This document shows positions 26,533-35,202 of a stretch of DNA of 64,000 nt, piece after piece. A program made the translations under genes and the position numbers. The notes below the pieces were generated by a model. The model was not told the DNA's origin, did no database searches, and worked only from the letters and a program-made list of their open reading frames with translations. This DNA comes from Actinokineospora bangkokensis (GTDB lineage: Bacteria > Actinomycetota > Actinomycetes > Mycobacteriales > Pseudonocardiaceae), in NCBI RefSeq assembly GCF_001940455.1, contig NZ_MKQR01000028.1, positions 382,297 through 446,296 on the forward strand, read 5' to 3'. The stretch's first letter is position 1; each line of letters opens with the position of its first letter.

Positions 26533-27188
26533 CGCAGGACCCCCGCCATGTCCCGGATGGCGCGGACCGTGCCGCGCACCGAACCAGAGACCTTGGACCT
26601 GGTCCCCGCCGCGCGCGGCCGGTAGGCCACAGGTGCTTCCCACACCGACCACCGCGCCTCCGCGGCGCGGATGAGGAGTTCCAGGGGATACCCGAACGCG
26701 CGGTCCTGCACACCGAGCTCCAGGAGGTCCTCCCTGCCCACCGCGCGCGCGGGCGCGATGTCGGTGACGGGGAGACCGCGCCTGCGCAACATCGCCGCAA
26801 GGACGGCGTTACCCGCGCGCGCGTGCCACGGCCACACCCCGCGCTGCGCGGGCACCCGCTTGCCGACGGCCATCCGCGCCTCGCCGCCCGCGACGGCGGC
26901 GACGAGCTTGGGCAGCTCACCGGGGTCGAGCGACCCGTCGGCGTCGAGGAAGCACACGACGTCGGACGTCGCGTGCTCCAGTCCGGTGTGCACGGCGGCG
27001 CCGTACCCCTTCCGGGGCTCGTGCACCACCTTCGCGCCCAGCGCCGCCGCGACCTCGGGCGACCCGTCGGTGGACCCGTTGTCCACCACGATCGCCCGGT
27101 ACCCCGCGGGCAGCGCGCCGAGCACCCCGGGCAGCGCGGCCGCCTCGTCCAGGCAGGGCAGCACCACGTCGACCTCTCGCACGTCCAT
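26529..27188 (-). CDS. Family 2 glycosyltransferase (polyprenyl-phosphate sugar transferase-like)
   Basis: A 219-residue GT-A enzyme: VDVVLPCLDEAAALPGVLGA, IVVDNGSTDGSPEVAAALG, and the metal-binding DxD motif in VVCFLDADGSLDP. There is no C-terminal membrane anchor. It resembles dolichol/polyprenyl-phosphate mannose synthase-like enzymes that move a sugar from a nucleotide donor to a lipid carrier. The ATG at 27188 is preceded by a divergent promoter region of 158 bp shared with the membrane protein gene. It is the first gene of the five-gene minus-strand unit. Confidence 0.9.
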   Translation of the reverse strand: MDVREVDVVLPCLDEAAALPGVLGALPAGYRAIVVDNGSTDGSPEVAAALGAKVVHEPRKGYGAAVHTGLEHATSDVVCFLDADGSLDPGELPKLVAAVAGGEARMAVGKRVPAQRGVWPWHARAGNAVLAAMLRRRGLPVTDIAPARAVGREDLLELGVQDRAFGYPLELLIRAAEARWSVWEAPVAYRPRAAGTRSKVSGSVRGTVRAIRDMAGVLR

Positions 27189-27346
27189 GGCGCCAACCGT
27201 AGGACCGGCGGTCGCGCTCGGACACTCGAACGCCCCCCGGCGGGGTGACCGCAATGATCTCGTCAGCGCCATTACGGGAATCTGACGCCCGGTCCGAATC
27301 CCCTGCGCGGTCGGAGGGTGTCGGCCCCGCGCGGTAGGTTCCCCGC

Positions 27347-28702
27347 ATGGCCACCCGAACCCCCACCCGCACCAGCGGTCTGCGCGCGGACCTGATCGCC
27401 GCGGGCGCCGCGCTCGCGCTGGTCGCCGCCGCGATCGCGGTGGGCTTCGGCGCGGGCGTGCGGCTCTTCGGCAGCACCCACTTCCCCGGCGCCCCGGACT
27501 CCTTCGGCGAGTGGCCGGTGCTGGCGCAGTGGTTGCCGCACGTCGGGCCCGGCACGCCCCTGGCGGTCGTGGTGGCCGTCGCCGGCATCACCTGGGGGCC
27601 CACGCTGGCCCAGCGGCTGAGCTGGCGGCGGGCGCTGGCCGCCACCTACGGCCTCGGGATCGCGTGGACGTTCTCGCTGGCGCTGGTCGACGGGTGGACC
27701 CGGGGCATCGCCAACCAGCTCACCTCGCAGGACGAGTACCTGGCCGCCGTCCCCGGCATCACCGACATCCCGCGCATGCTGGAGACGTTCGCCGGCCGCA
27801 TCCTCGACTACCAGCCCGACTCGTGGATCACCCACGTCGCGGGCCACCCGCCGGGCATCACCCTGCTGTTCGTCTGGCTGGACCGGATCGGGCTCGGCGG
27901 GGGCGCGTGGGCCGCGGTCGTCTGCGTCCTCGTCGGCGGGCTGGTCACCGTCGCCGTCCCCACGACCATCGCCGCCCTGGGCGACCCGGACCGCGCGCGG
28001 CTGGCGCTGCCGTTCCTGGCGCTGTTCCCCGGCGCGGTGTGGATGGGCGTCTCGGCCGACGCGCTGTTCGCCGGGGTGACGGCGTGCGGGGTGGCGCTGC
28101 TGGCGGTGGGCGCGGTGCGGCAGCGGTGGGCGCTGTGCTTCGCGGGCGGGGTGCTGCTCGGGTGCGGGATCTTCCTGTCCTACGGGCTGATGCTCATGGG
28201 CGTCATCGCGCTGTCGGCCGTGCTCGTCGCGGGCAGCTGGAAGGCGCTGGCGTGGGCGGTCCCGGGGGCGTTGGTGGTGGTCGCCGCGTTCCTGGTGGCG
28301 GGCTTCTGGTGGGTCGACGGCTACCACCTGGTCGTGGAGCGGTACTACCAGGGGATCGCCAACTTCCGGCCGTACGGCTACTGGGTCTGGGCGGACCTGG
28401 CGAGCCTGGTGTTCGTGCTGGGCCCGGCGACGGCGGCCGGCCTGCGCCGCTCGGCCGTCGACGGGTTCCTCCGGCTGCGGCCCTCGGCCACGGTCGCGAT
28501 GACCAGGGGGGCGCTGCTGGCGGTCCTGGCCGCCGACCTGTCCGGGTTGTCGAAGTCCGAGGTCGAGCGGATCTGGCTGCCGTTCGCGGTGTGGCTGGTG
28601 GCCGCCTGCGCCCTGCTCCCGCGGCGCACCCACCGCTGGTGGCTGGCCGGGCAGGCGGTGCTCGCCCTGGCGGTCAACCACCTGCTGCTCACCAACTGGT
28701 GA
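27347..28702 (+). CDS. Polytopic membrane protein, GT-C-like
   Basis: A 451-residue protein with about ten hydrophobic segments. An extracytoplasmic loop after the first helices contains the acidic and aromatic stretch FAGRILDYQPDSWITHVAGH, and a later loop is VVERYYQGIANFRPYG. This layout is like GT-C glycosyltransferases that use lipid-linked sugar donors, but I see no diagnostic motif. It is divergent from the GT2 gene and 56 bp upstream of a response regulator. A role as the surface-side partner of the minus-strand enzymes is inference. Confidence 0.8.
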   Translation: MATRTPTRTSGLRADLIAAGAALALVAAAIAVGFGAGVRLFGSTHFPGAPDSFGEWPVLAQWLPHVGPGTPLAVVVAVAGITWGPTLAQRLSWRRALAATYGLGIAWTFSLALVDGWTRGIANQLTSQDEYLAAVPGITDIPRMLETFAGRILDYQPDSWITHVAGHPPGITLLFVWLDRIGLGGGAWAAVVCVLVGGLVTVAVPTTIAALGDPDRARLALPFLALFPGAVWMGVSADALFAGVTACGVALLAVGAVRQRWALCFAGGVLLGCGIFLSYGLMLMGVIALSAVLVAGSWKALAWAVPGALVVVAAFLVAGFWWVDGYHLVVERYYQGIANFRPYGYWVWADLASLVFVLGPATAAGLRRSAVDGFLRLRPSATVAMTRGALLAVLAADLSGLSKSEVERIWLPFAVWLVAACALLPRRTHRWWLAGQAVLALAVNHLLLTNW

Positions 28703-28758
28703 TCGGGGGGCATCCTGGGCTGATTACCCTTCCCGCGTCCCCACCTCCGGAGGCGCCC

Positions 28759-29457
28759 GTGCCCGAGCCGTCCACCGTGCTCGTCGTCGACGACGACACC
28801 ACCGTCGCCGACGTCGTCCGCCGCTACCTCGAACGCGGCGGCCACCGCGTCGTGCTCGTCGAGAACGGCGAGGACGCCCTGCGCAGCGCCGCGGCGGACC
28901 CGCCCGACCTGGTCGTGCTCGACCTGATGCTGCCCGGCATCGACGGGCTGGAGGTGTGCAGGCGGCTGCGGCGCGACAGCGCGGTCCCGGTCATCATGCT
29001 CACCGCCCTGGGGGAGGAGGAGAACCGCATCGCGGGGTTGCAGCTCGGCGCGGACGACTACGTCACCAAGCCGTTCAGCCCCCGCGAGCTGGCGCTGCGC
29101 GTCGACGGGGTGCTGCGCCGCTCCCGGGCCGCCGCGGCCACCCCCGCCGCGCGCACCGTCGACGACGGGGACCTGCTGCTCGACGCGGGCGCCCGCAAGG
29201 CGTCGCTGCGCGGGGTCGAGCTGCCGCTGACCACGCGGGAGTTCGACCTGCTGGAGTTCTTCCTGACCCACCCCGGCCAGGCGTTCACCCGCGACCAGCT
29301 GCTCGAACGGGTGTGGGGGTGGACCTTCGGCGACCAGTCGACGGTCACCGTCCACGTCCGGCGGCTGCGCGAGAAGGTCGAGGCCACCCCCGCCCGCCCC
29401 ACCCGCATCACGACGGTGTGGGGCGTGGGCTACCGGTACGACCCCGCGCGGCAGTGA
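28759..29457 (+). CDS. OmpR-family response regulator of the envelope cluster
   Basis: A 232-residue regulator. The receiver has [14 protein letters not shown], phospho-acceptor in [16 protein letters not shown] and Lys in [16 protein letters not shown]. The winged helix contains [20 protein letters not shown] and [18 protein letters not shown] at 28759 follows CCGGAGG. The kinase follows 46 bp on. Flanked by glycosyltransferases and an epimerase, it probably controls this locus; no operator was identified. Confidence 0.93.
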   Translation: MPEPSTVLVVDDDTTVADVVRRYLERGGHRVVLVENGEDALRSAAADPPDLVVLDLMLPGIDGLEVCRRLRRDSAVPVIMLTALGEEENRIAGLQLGADDYVTKPFSPRELALRVDGVLRRSRAAAATPAARTVDDGDLLLDAGARKASLRGVELPLTTREFDLLEFFLTHPGQAFTRDQLLERVWGWTFGDQSTVTVHVRRLREKVEATPARPTRITTVWGVGYRYDPARQ

Positions 29458-29503
29458 CAGCGCCCGGCCGCAACACCGCCCCAGCCCGCCCCGAACCCCA
29501 CCG

Positions 29504-30553
29504 GTGGTCGCCGTGATCAGCGCTGACGAGTCGTTCCAGCAACTGCTGGCGCACCTGCTGCACATCCTGCCGGTCGCGGCGGCGCTGGTGCTGCCGGTCG
29601 TCCTCGCGGGCGGGCTGCTGCTGCGGGTGCTGCGCGGCGGCTCGCTCACCACGACGATGACCGTGCTGGTGCTCGTGCCGGTCGCCGGGCTGGTGGCGGG
29701 CATCCTCGGCGTCGCCGGGTTCATGTTCACCGACACCCTCACCACCACCCTGCTCGTGTGCCTGCTGGTGACCCTGGTGACGGTGCCGGTCGCGGTCGTC
29801 TACGGCAGGCACGTCGGCCGCCGCAGCGTGTGGGAGCGGGAGGCGCGCGAGCGCGAGCGCGCCGCCGAGGCCGCCCGCCGCGAACTCGTCGCGTGGATCA
29901 GCCACGACCTGCGCACCCCGCTGGCGGGCATCCGCGCCATGGCCGAGGCCCTGGCCGACGGCGTGGTGGCCGACCACCGCGGCGTCACCGGGTACGCCAC
30001 CCGGATCGGCAGCGAGACCCGGCGGCTGTCGGGCATGGTCGACGACCTGTTCGAGCTGTCCAGGATCACCGCGGGCGCGCTGCGGCTCGACACCGGCGAG
30101 GTGCCGCTGCAGGAGGTCGTCTCCGACGCCGTGGCCACCCAGGAGCACCTCGCCCACCGCAAGCGGGTGCGGGTCCTGGCGACGACCGCCGCGCCCGCGG
30201 TCGTCCTGGGCTCCGACCCCGAGCTGGGCCGGGTCGTGCGCAACCTGCTCTCCAACGCCATCCGGCACACCCCGCCCGAGGGCACCGTGCACGTCCGCAT
30301 CGGCGCGGACGGCGCGGACGCCACCCTCACCGTCTCCGACGCCTGCGGCGGCATCCCCGAGCACGAGCTGCCCCGGGTGTTCGAGGTCGCCTTCCGCGGC
30401 ACCTCCGCCCGCACCCCCGGCACCGAGACCCGCGGCGGGCTGGGGCTGGCCATCGCGAAGGGGCTCGTGGAGGCCCACCGCGGGCGCATCTCCGCCCGCA
30501 ACCACGACGACGGCTGCTGCTTCGAGGTGCGGCTGCCGCTGGCCCACGCCTGA
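29504..30553 (+). CDS. Sensor histidine kinase of the envelope cluster
   Basis: A 349-residue kinase with three N-terminal hydrophobic segments within the first 100 residues ([50 protein letters not shown]) and very short outside loops, so it senses within or at the membrane. The H-box is [20 protein letters not shown], the N-box [14 protein letters not shown] and the G-box [17 protein letters not shown]. No clear HAMP domain. GTG at 29504 is used; GTG at 29513 is equally possible, with no strong ribosome site for either. Confidence 0.91.
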   Translation: MVAVISADESFQQLLAHLLHILPVAAALVLPVVLAGGLLLRVLRGGSLTTTMTVLVLVPVAGLVAGILGVAGFMFTDTLTTTLLVCLLVTLVTVPVAVVYGRHVGRRSVWEREARERERAAEAARRELVAWISHDLRTPLAGIRAMAEALADGVVADHRGVTGYATRIGSETRRLSGMVDDLFELSRITAGALRLDTGEVPLQEVVSDAVATQEHLAHRKRVRVLATTAAPAVVLGSDPELGRVVRNLLSNAIRHTPPEGTVHVRIGADGADATLTVSDACGGIPEHELPRVFEVAFRGTSARTPGTETRGGLGLAIAKGLVEAHRGRISARNHDDGCCFEVRLPLAHA

Positions 30554-30577
30554 ACCACCCACAGCCCGCCCACACCC

Positions 30578-30586
30578 TGTGGACAA
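30578..30586 (-). promoter_or_regulatory. DnaA-box-type 9-mer (TTGTCCACA)
   Basis: Perfect match on the minus strand to the actinobacterial DnaA box, in the 215-bp gap between the kinase and the epimerase. The rest of that gap shows no gene. Function here is not established. Confidence 0.45.
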
Positions 30587-30768
30587 CCCGGTGGACCGCT
30601 GGTGCGCGCGCACGCGGGGGCGCCCGGAACCTTTTTGCCGGTGGGGATTGCCCGGCGCGCCCGGCCCGAGCCCCCACAGCCGCAGAAATGCCGGCGAGTC
30701 ATGACCGATCGGTGACGTCGGGCAGGCGCGGTGAGCGGCAGGCGCGGCGGGGACCTACGGTCAGCGGC

Positions 30769-31830
30769 ATGCGAGTGCTGATCACCGGTGGTGCGGGCTT
30801 CGTCGGTTCGCACGTGGCGGACCTGGCGGCCGAGCGCGGCCACGAGGTCCTGCTGCTGGACAACCTGCTGCCCAAGGCGCACGGGACGAGCGAGCCGCCC
30901 GCCTGGACCCGCGGGCACGAGCTGGTCGTGGGCGACGTCCGCGACCACGACCTGCTGGCGTCGCTGCTGCCGCGGGTGGACCTGGTGTGCCACCAGGCCG
31001 CCGTGGTCGGCCACGGGCTCGACCCCTCGGACGCCCCGGAGTACGCCAGCCACAACGACTACGGCACCGCGGTGCTGCTCGCCGCCATGCACGGGGTGGG
31101 CCTGCGGCGGCTGGTGCTGGCGTCGTCCATGGTGGTCTACGGCGAGGGCCGGTACAGCTGCGCCGAGCACGGGGTCGTCCGGCCGGGACCGCGCCGCCAG
31201 TCCGACATCGACGCGGGCGACTACGAGCCGCCCTGCCCGGTGTGCGGGGCCGCGCTGGAACCGCAGCTGGTCCCCGAGGACGCCCCGATCGACCCGCGCA
31301 GCACCTACGCGGCCACCAAGGCCGCCCAGGAGTACCTGGCCTCGGCGTGGGCCCGGCAGACCGGCGGGCACGTGTGGGCGTTGCGGTACCACAACATCTA
31401 CGGCCCGCGGATGCCCCGCGACACCCCGTACGCCGGTGTGGCGAGCCTGTTCCGCTCGGCCCTCGAACGCGGCGAGGCCCCGACGGTGCTTGAGGACGGC
31501 AACCAACGGCGCGACTTCGTGCACGTCTCCGACATCGCACTCGCCAACGTGCTCGCCTGCGAGCGGGCGGGGGAGGAAGGCGCGCTGACGCCGGTGAACG
31601 TGTGCTCGGGGACGCCGCACACCGTGGGGGACCTGGCCCGCGAGCTGGCCGCCGCCTGCGGTGGGCCGGAGCCCCGGGTCGTCGGCGGGGCCAGGGCGGC
31701 CGACGTGCGGCACGTGGTAGCGGACCCGCGGGCGGCCCGGGACGTGCTGGGCTTCGCCGCGGCGGTGGGGTTCGCCGAGGGCGTGCGGGAGTTCGCCACC
31801 GCGCCGCTGCGCGACCCCGTCCGCGCCTGA
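30769..31830 (+). CDS. NAD-dependent sugar-nucleotide epimerase/dehydratase with Cys-rich insertion
   Basis: A 353-residue extended short-chain dehydrogenase: VLITGGAGFVGSHVADLAAE, catalytic Ser in VLASSMVVYGEG, and the YxxxK pair in STYAATKAAQEYLAS. Between them is an insertion of about 50 residues with YSCAEHG and PPCPVCGAALEP, a possible zinc-binding knuckle (Cys, His, Cys, Cys). WALRYHNIYGPRMPRDTPYA matches GalE/RmlB-like enzymes. It likely makes the sugar nucleotide used by the locus. The ATG at 30769 precedes the Rossmann strand directly; no strong ribosome site is seen. Confidence 0.9.
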   Translation: MRVLITGGAGFVGSHVADLAAERGHEVLLLDNLLPKAHGTSEPPAWTRGHELVVGDVRDHDLLASLLPRVDLVCHQAAVVGHGLDPSDAPEYASHNDYGTAVLLAAMHGVGLRRLVLASSMVVYGEGRYSCAEHGVVRPGPRRQSDIDAGDYEPPCPVCGAALEPQLVPEDAPIDPRSTYAATKAAQEYLASAWARQTGGHVWALRYHNIYGPRMPRDTPYAGVASLFRSALERGEAPTVLEDGNQRRDFVHVSDIALANVLACERAGEEGALTPVNVCSGTPHTVGDLARELAAACGGPEPRVVGGARAADVRHVVADPRAARDVLGFAAAVGFAEGVREFATAPLRDPVRA

Positions 31831-31842
31831 GCCCGGCCCGGC

Positions 31843-31862
31843 GGTGAGGGGACGGCCTCACC
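31843..31862 (+). terminator. Short hairpin after the epimerase gene
   Basis: GGTGAGG (31843-31849) pairs with CCTCACC (31856-31862) around a 6-base loop, 12 bases after the stop. Weak, no T-tract. Confidence 0.35.
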
Positions 31863-31902
31863 TCCTGGGACGGGATGGCCCGGGACGGCTACGGTTGGCG
31901 GC

Positions 31903-32394
31903 ATGGAACGGAGCGCGCAGCGGCTTGGCCGGGCACTCGTGGTGATCGTGGACGACCGGGTGGCCCACAAGGAGCACGAGGACACCGTGGGACCGCTGGT
32001 CACCGAGTTGCTGGAGGAGGCGGGCTTCATCGTCGACGGCGTGGTCGTCGTCGAGGGCGAGACCGTCGCCATCCGCAACGCGCTGAACACCGCGGTGATC
32101 GGCGGCGCCGACCTCGTCGTCACCGTCGGCGGCACCGGTGTTTCCCCCCGCGACGTCACCCCCGACGCCACCCAGGGCGTGCTGGACCGCCCGATCCCCG
32201 GCATCGCCGAGGCCCTGCGCTCCTCCGGCATCGCCGCGGGTGCCGTCGACGCGGGCATCTCCCGGGGCCTCGTCGGCGTCTCCGGCAGCACCCTCGTGGT
32301 CAACCTGGCGGGCTCCCGCAGCGCCGTCCGCGACGGCATGGCCACCCTGTCGTCCCTGGTGCCCTACGTCATCGGGGAACTGTCCGGCCTCTGA
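31903..32394 (+). CDS. MogA/MoaB-family molybdenum cofactor biosynthesis protein
   Basis: A 163-residue protein with the molybdopterin-binding motif DLVVTVGGTGVSPRDVTPDA and the tail VVNLAGSRSAVRDGM typical of molybdopterin adenylyltransferase-like domains. It activates molybdopterin for metal insertion. It lies downstream of the locus containing a molybdopterin oxidoreductase and 3.7 kb before a MoeA-like gene. MoaB and MogA cannot be separated by eye. Confidence 0.92.
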   Translation: MERSAQRLGRALVVIVDDRVAHKEHEDTVGPLVTELLEEAGFIVDGVVVVEGETVAIRNALNTAVIGGADLVVTVGGTGVSPRDVTPDATQGVLDRPIPGIAEALRSSGIAAGAVDAGISRGLVGVSGSTLVVNLAGSRSAVRDGMATLSSLVPYVIGELSGL

Positions 32395-32403
32395 GGCGCG
32401 GTG

Positions 32404-32470
32404 GGCCGGGCCCGGGCCCGGCCACCCGTCCCAGCGACTCGCACACGCCTGGCGCACCCCGTTGTGCGCC
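32404..32470. terminator. Two hairpins between convergent moaB-like and hypothetical genes
   Basis: A 20-bp perfect palindrome of GGC/CCG runs at 32404-32423 and GGCGCAC ... GTGCGCC at 32451-32470. Both fit a bidirectional terminator between genes ending at 32394 and 32518. Confidence 0.55.
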
Positions 32471-32517
32471 TGGCGTCTGCTCCCGGTCCCGCGTCCGCGC
32501 GACCCGCGGTCACCCGA

Positions 32518-32889
32518 TCAGGTGCCGTGGTGCGGCGGGCGGTTGCGCTCGTACCAGTCGTCCGCCTCCGGCGGCGCCGGGTCGCGCTCGTCGGAGGTGG
32601 TGTCGGGCAGGACGTCGCCGAAGATCTCCGCCAGTGACGGCTTGCGCCGCGCCCGCGGCGCAGCCCCGCCCGTCGCCGCGGACGGACGCCCCCCGGCGCC
32701 TTCCGGTGTCACCGCGCCGCTCGACCCGGCCGCACCGCTCGGCTCGGCTGTCCTACCCGGCTCGACTGCACTGCTCGACTCGACTGCACCGCTCGACTCG
32801 GCCGTCCCGCCCGGATGTGCCGCGCTGCCCGGCTCGGCAGCACCGTCCGGCTCCGATCGACGGCCGGGCTCGCGGGGGTCGTCGGGCAC
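32518..32889 (-). CDS. Low-complexity small protein downstream of mscL
   Basis: A 123-residue protein, GTG at 32889, one base after the mscL stop. Residues 1-75 are a Ser/Ala/Gly/Glu/Pro-rich disordered stretch built from short repeats (GTAESSGAVESSSAVEP). The C-terminal 45 residues look conserved and ordered (RKPSLAEIFGDVLPDTTSDE, then ADDWYERNRPPHHG). I do not recognise a function. The coding DNA at about 32740-32820 has visible near-tandem repeats of CTCGACTGCACTG type, so length may vary between strains. Confidence 0.72.
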   Translation of the reverse strand: MPDDPREPGRRSEPDGAAEPGSAAHPGGTAESSGAVESSSAVEPGRTAEPSGAAGSSGAVTPEGAGGRPSAATGGAAPRARRKPSLAEIFGDVLPDTTSDERDPAPPEADDWYERNRPPHHGT

Positions 32890-32890
32890 G

Positions 32891-33322
32891 TCAGCGGGCG
32901 TCCGGCTTGGGGGCCGGGGCGGCGCTGGGGGCGGTCTGCTGGCGGAGCAGGTCGCGGATCTCGATGAGCAGCTCGATGTCGGTCGGCCGGGCGGGGCCGG
33001 GCTCCTCACCGCGCTTGCGGCGGTCCTGGATCTTCTTGATCGGCATGACGATCACGAAGTAGACGACCGCGGCCACCAGCAGGAAGTTGATCGCGGCGTT
33101 GATGATCGACGCCACGTCCACGTAGGTGGACTCCTTGCTGCCGACGATGCGGAAGCCCAGGCCCTCGGCCATCTTCGTGCCGCCCACCGAGTTGATCAGC
33201 GGCTTCATGATCCCGTCGGTGAACGAGGTGACCACGGAGGTGAACGCGGCCCCGATGATCACCGCCACCGACAGCTCGATGACGTTGCCGCGCATCAGGA
33301 AGTCCTTGAAGCCCTTCAGCAC
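32891..33322 (-). CDS. mscL: Large-conductance mechanosensitive channel
   Basis: A 143-residue channel protein. It begins LKGFKDFLMRGNVIELSVAV (cytoplasmic helix and TM1), with TM2 at INFLLVAAVVYFVIVMPIKK and the C-terminal bundle DIELLIEIRDLLRQQ. It releases solutes on hypo-osmotic shock. GTG at 33322. The length and sequence are normal for the family. Confidence 0.96.
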   Translation of the reverse strand: MLKGFKDFLMRGNVIELSVAVIIGAAFTSVVTSFTDGIMKPLINSVGGTKMAEGLGFRIVGSKESTYVDVASIINAAINFLLVAAVVYFVIVMPIKKIQDRRKRGEEPGPARPTDIELLIEIRDLLRQQTAPSAAPAPKPDAR

Positions 33323-33353
33323 GCTGCTCTCCGTTCTCTTCTGCGGTGCGGAC

Positions 33354-33950
33354 CTATCGGAGGGTAACCGTGACCGGACCGCGCAACGACACCGCGGCGA
33401 CCTCGTGCGCGGCGGTGCGGGGCAGGCCGAGCAGCAGCAGCGGACCGGTGTCCGGTTCATCCGGCCGGACGGCCAGCACCACCGCGTCGTCGGCCACCAC
33501 CCGGGCGGCCGACGACGCGTCCGCCGGGGCCACGACGTCCACACGGGACCCCGGGCGCAGCAGCGCGGACAGGGCGGGGTCGGCGGGGCGCACCGGCACC
33601 GCGGCGGCACCGGGCCCGGCGGCCAGCGCCGTGCCCTCCGGGCCGACGAGCCGCACCCGGGTCAGGGGTTCCCCCGCCGCCGCGGCACCCGCGAGCACCT
33701 GGCCCGCGACTTCGGCGGGCTCGGCGAGGGCGCCCTCCGGCCGCAGGTCCGGGGGCGCGCGGACGACCCGCACGTCTTGTGGTGACAGCGCCGCGCCCGC
33801 CGCCAGGGCGTGCGCGGCCACCAGCACCGGCACGGTCTCCGGGGCGGAGCGCGGCCACAGCGCGGTGACGGCGGCGGCGATGGCGAGCAGGGCGGCCAGC
33901 GCGCGGCGGGCGGTCAGCGGCAGGCGCGGGAGTGCGGTGGGCAGGCGCAT
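33354..33950 (-). CDS. SAF-domain protein (CpaB/RcpC-like)
   Basis: A 198-residue protein. One N-terminal membrane helix (ALAALLAIAAAVTALWP) is followed by an SAF domain (VPVLVAAHALAAGAALSPQD, then EVAGQVLAGAAAAGEPLTR) and a C-terminal beta-rich part (LLRPGSRVDVVAPADAS). CpaB-like proteins guide Flp pilus assembly, but no pilus genes are nearby, and lone copies next to mscL are common in actinobacteria as far as I recall. It probably acts on the outer face of the membrane. Confidence 0.84.
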   Translation of the reverse strand: MRLPTALPRLPLTARRALAALLAIAAAVTALWPRSAPETVPVLVAAHALAAGAALSPQDVRVVRAPPDLRPEGALAEPAEVAGQVLAGAAAAGEPLTRVRLVGPEGTALAAGPGAAAVPVRPADPALSALLRPGSRVDVVAPADASSAARVVADDAVVLAVRPDEPDTGPLLLLGLPRTAAHEVAAVSLRGPVTVTLR

Positions 33951-34030
33951 CGGGGCTCCCCGGGCGTCGGAGGTGTGGTGCCTTCGACGCTAGGGAGGCC
34001 CGGGGGCGCGGCCAAGGAGGGCCGCCGGGC

Positions 34031-34074
34031 TGTGGACAACTCCGGGGTCACCCGGATGGGCGACCTGTGGACAC
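34031..34074 (-). promoter_or_regulatory. DnaA-box-type 9-mer and a one-mismatch copy
   Basis: TTGTCCACA is perfect on the minus strand at 34031-34039. TGTGGACAC at 34066-34074 is the same site with one mismatch, in the same gap between the SAF-domain gene and fmdB. Confidence 0.42.
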
Positions 34075-34091
34075 AGCCCGGGCAGCCGGGG

Positions 34092-34469
34092 TCAGGAGGC
34101 CTTCGCCGCGCTCGACGAGGACGACGAGCCGGTGCTCGACGAGCTGGAGGAGCTGGTGGAGGACGTGCCTGCCGACGAGCCCGACGTGCTCGACGACCCG
34201 GACGTGGTCGACTCCGACTTCGACGACCCCGAGCCCGCGGAGTCCGAGGAGCCCGAGTCGGACTTGCCCGCGGGGGTGCTGCTCGACGAGGACGACCGGC
34301 TGTCGTTGCGGTAGAAGCCGCTGCCCTTGAAGACCACGCCCACCGAGCCGTAGAGCTTGCGCAGCTTGCCGCCGCACTGCGGGCACTCGGTCAGCGAGGC
34401 GTCCGAGAACGACTGCACCGCCTCGAAGCGGTGGTCGCAGGCCGTACAGGCGTACTGGTACGTGGGCAC
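34092..34469 (-). CDS. FmdB-family zinc-ribbon protein with long serine-rich tail
   Basis: A 125-residue protein starting MPTYQYACTACDHRFEAVQS, with the paired CxxC zinc ribbon (CTACDHRF and CPQCGGKLRKLYG) and GVVFKGSGFYRND, the FmdB signature. The domain ends near residue 55; the remaining 70 residues are mostly Ser, Gly and Thr with some Lys and Glu. FmdB proteins are small putative regulators. GTG at 34469 is used, since the family starts with PxYxYxC. Confidence 0.92.
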   Translation of the reverse strand: MPTYQYACTACDHRFEAVQSFSDASLTECPQCGGKLRKLYGSVGVVFKGSGFYRNDSRSSSSSSTPAGKSDSGSSDSAGSGSSKSESTTSGSSSTSGSSAGTSSTSSSSSSSTGSSSSSSAAKAS

Positions 34470-34568
34470 GGGTCCCTTCCTCCCAAACTGGCACTCGACG
34501 CTGGAGAGTGCTAACGAATTGTGCGCCACCTCGCACGCCGAGCGCAAACCCCCCGGCGGCAGGTCACA

Positions 34569-35177
34569 TCAGCGCAACCTGAGCAGCCCGCGCCCCGGGG
34601 TCAGCACCGCGGTCATCCGCACGTCGTGCTCCTCGGCGGGCAGCACGTCGAACAGCTCGGGGTCGCGCACCACCGCCACCAGCGGGGTGTCCGGGGAGAT
34701 CGCCGCCAGCGACCGGTCGTAGTACCCGGCGCCGCGGCCGAGCCGGTTGCCCGCCCGGTCCACCGCCAGCGCGGGCACCAGCACCACGTCGGCGATCCGC
34801 AGCGCGAACTCGCCCAACCGCTCCCCGATCGGCTCGCGCAACCCGTAGGGCCCCGGCCGCAGGTACTCCCGCCCGTCGTACCAGCCCCAGTCCAGCGGAC
34901 CCCGCCCGCTCACGATCGGCAGCAGCACCCGCACCCCGGCCTCGGCCACCTCGTCGAGCATCTGCACCGACCCCGGCTCCGACCCGATCGGCACGTAGGC
35001 GCACAGCGTCTGCCCCCCGCGCACCACCCTGCCGCTGGTCAGCTGGGCGGTGAGCTGCATGGCCTCGGTGAAGCGGGTCGTGGCGGGCACCCGGCGGCGG
35101 TTGGCCAGCAGGGCGCGGCGCCACTGGTCCTTCGACCACGCTCGCGTCGCTTCGAGATCGTTGCCCGGGCCTGCCAC
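34569..35177 (-). CDS. 5-formyltetrahydrofolate cyclo-ligase
   Basis: A 202-residue enzyme: W/R-rich N-terminus (SKDQWRRALLANRRRVPA), VPIGSEPGSVQMLDE, and the signature VLVPALAVDRAGNRLGRGAGYYDRSL with the phosphate loop and catalytic residues. It converts 5-formyl-THF to 5,10-methenyl-THF using ATP. GTG at 35177; divergent from galU with 25 bp between starts, so both are probably leaderless or nearly so. Confidence 0.94.
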   Translation of the reverse strand: MAGPGNDLEATRAWSKDQWRRALLANRRRVPATTRFTEAMQLTAQLTSGRVVRGGQTLCAYVPIGSEPGSVQMLDEVAEAGVRVLLPIVSGRGPLDWGWYDGREYLRPGPYGLREPIGERLGEFALRIADVVLVPALAVDRAGNRLGRGAGYYDRSLAAISPDTPLVAVVRDPELFDVLPAEEHDVRMTAVLTPGRGLLRLR

Positions 35178-35202
35178 GCCCCTGAGGTTAGGCTCTGAGT
35201 CC

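Noticed and set aside
32740..32830. Short repeats resembling a CRISPR array
   Set aside because: They are imperfect, spacerless, in frame, and encode the low-complexity half of a small protein.
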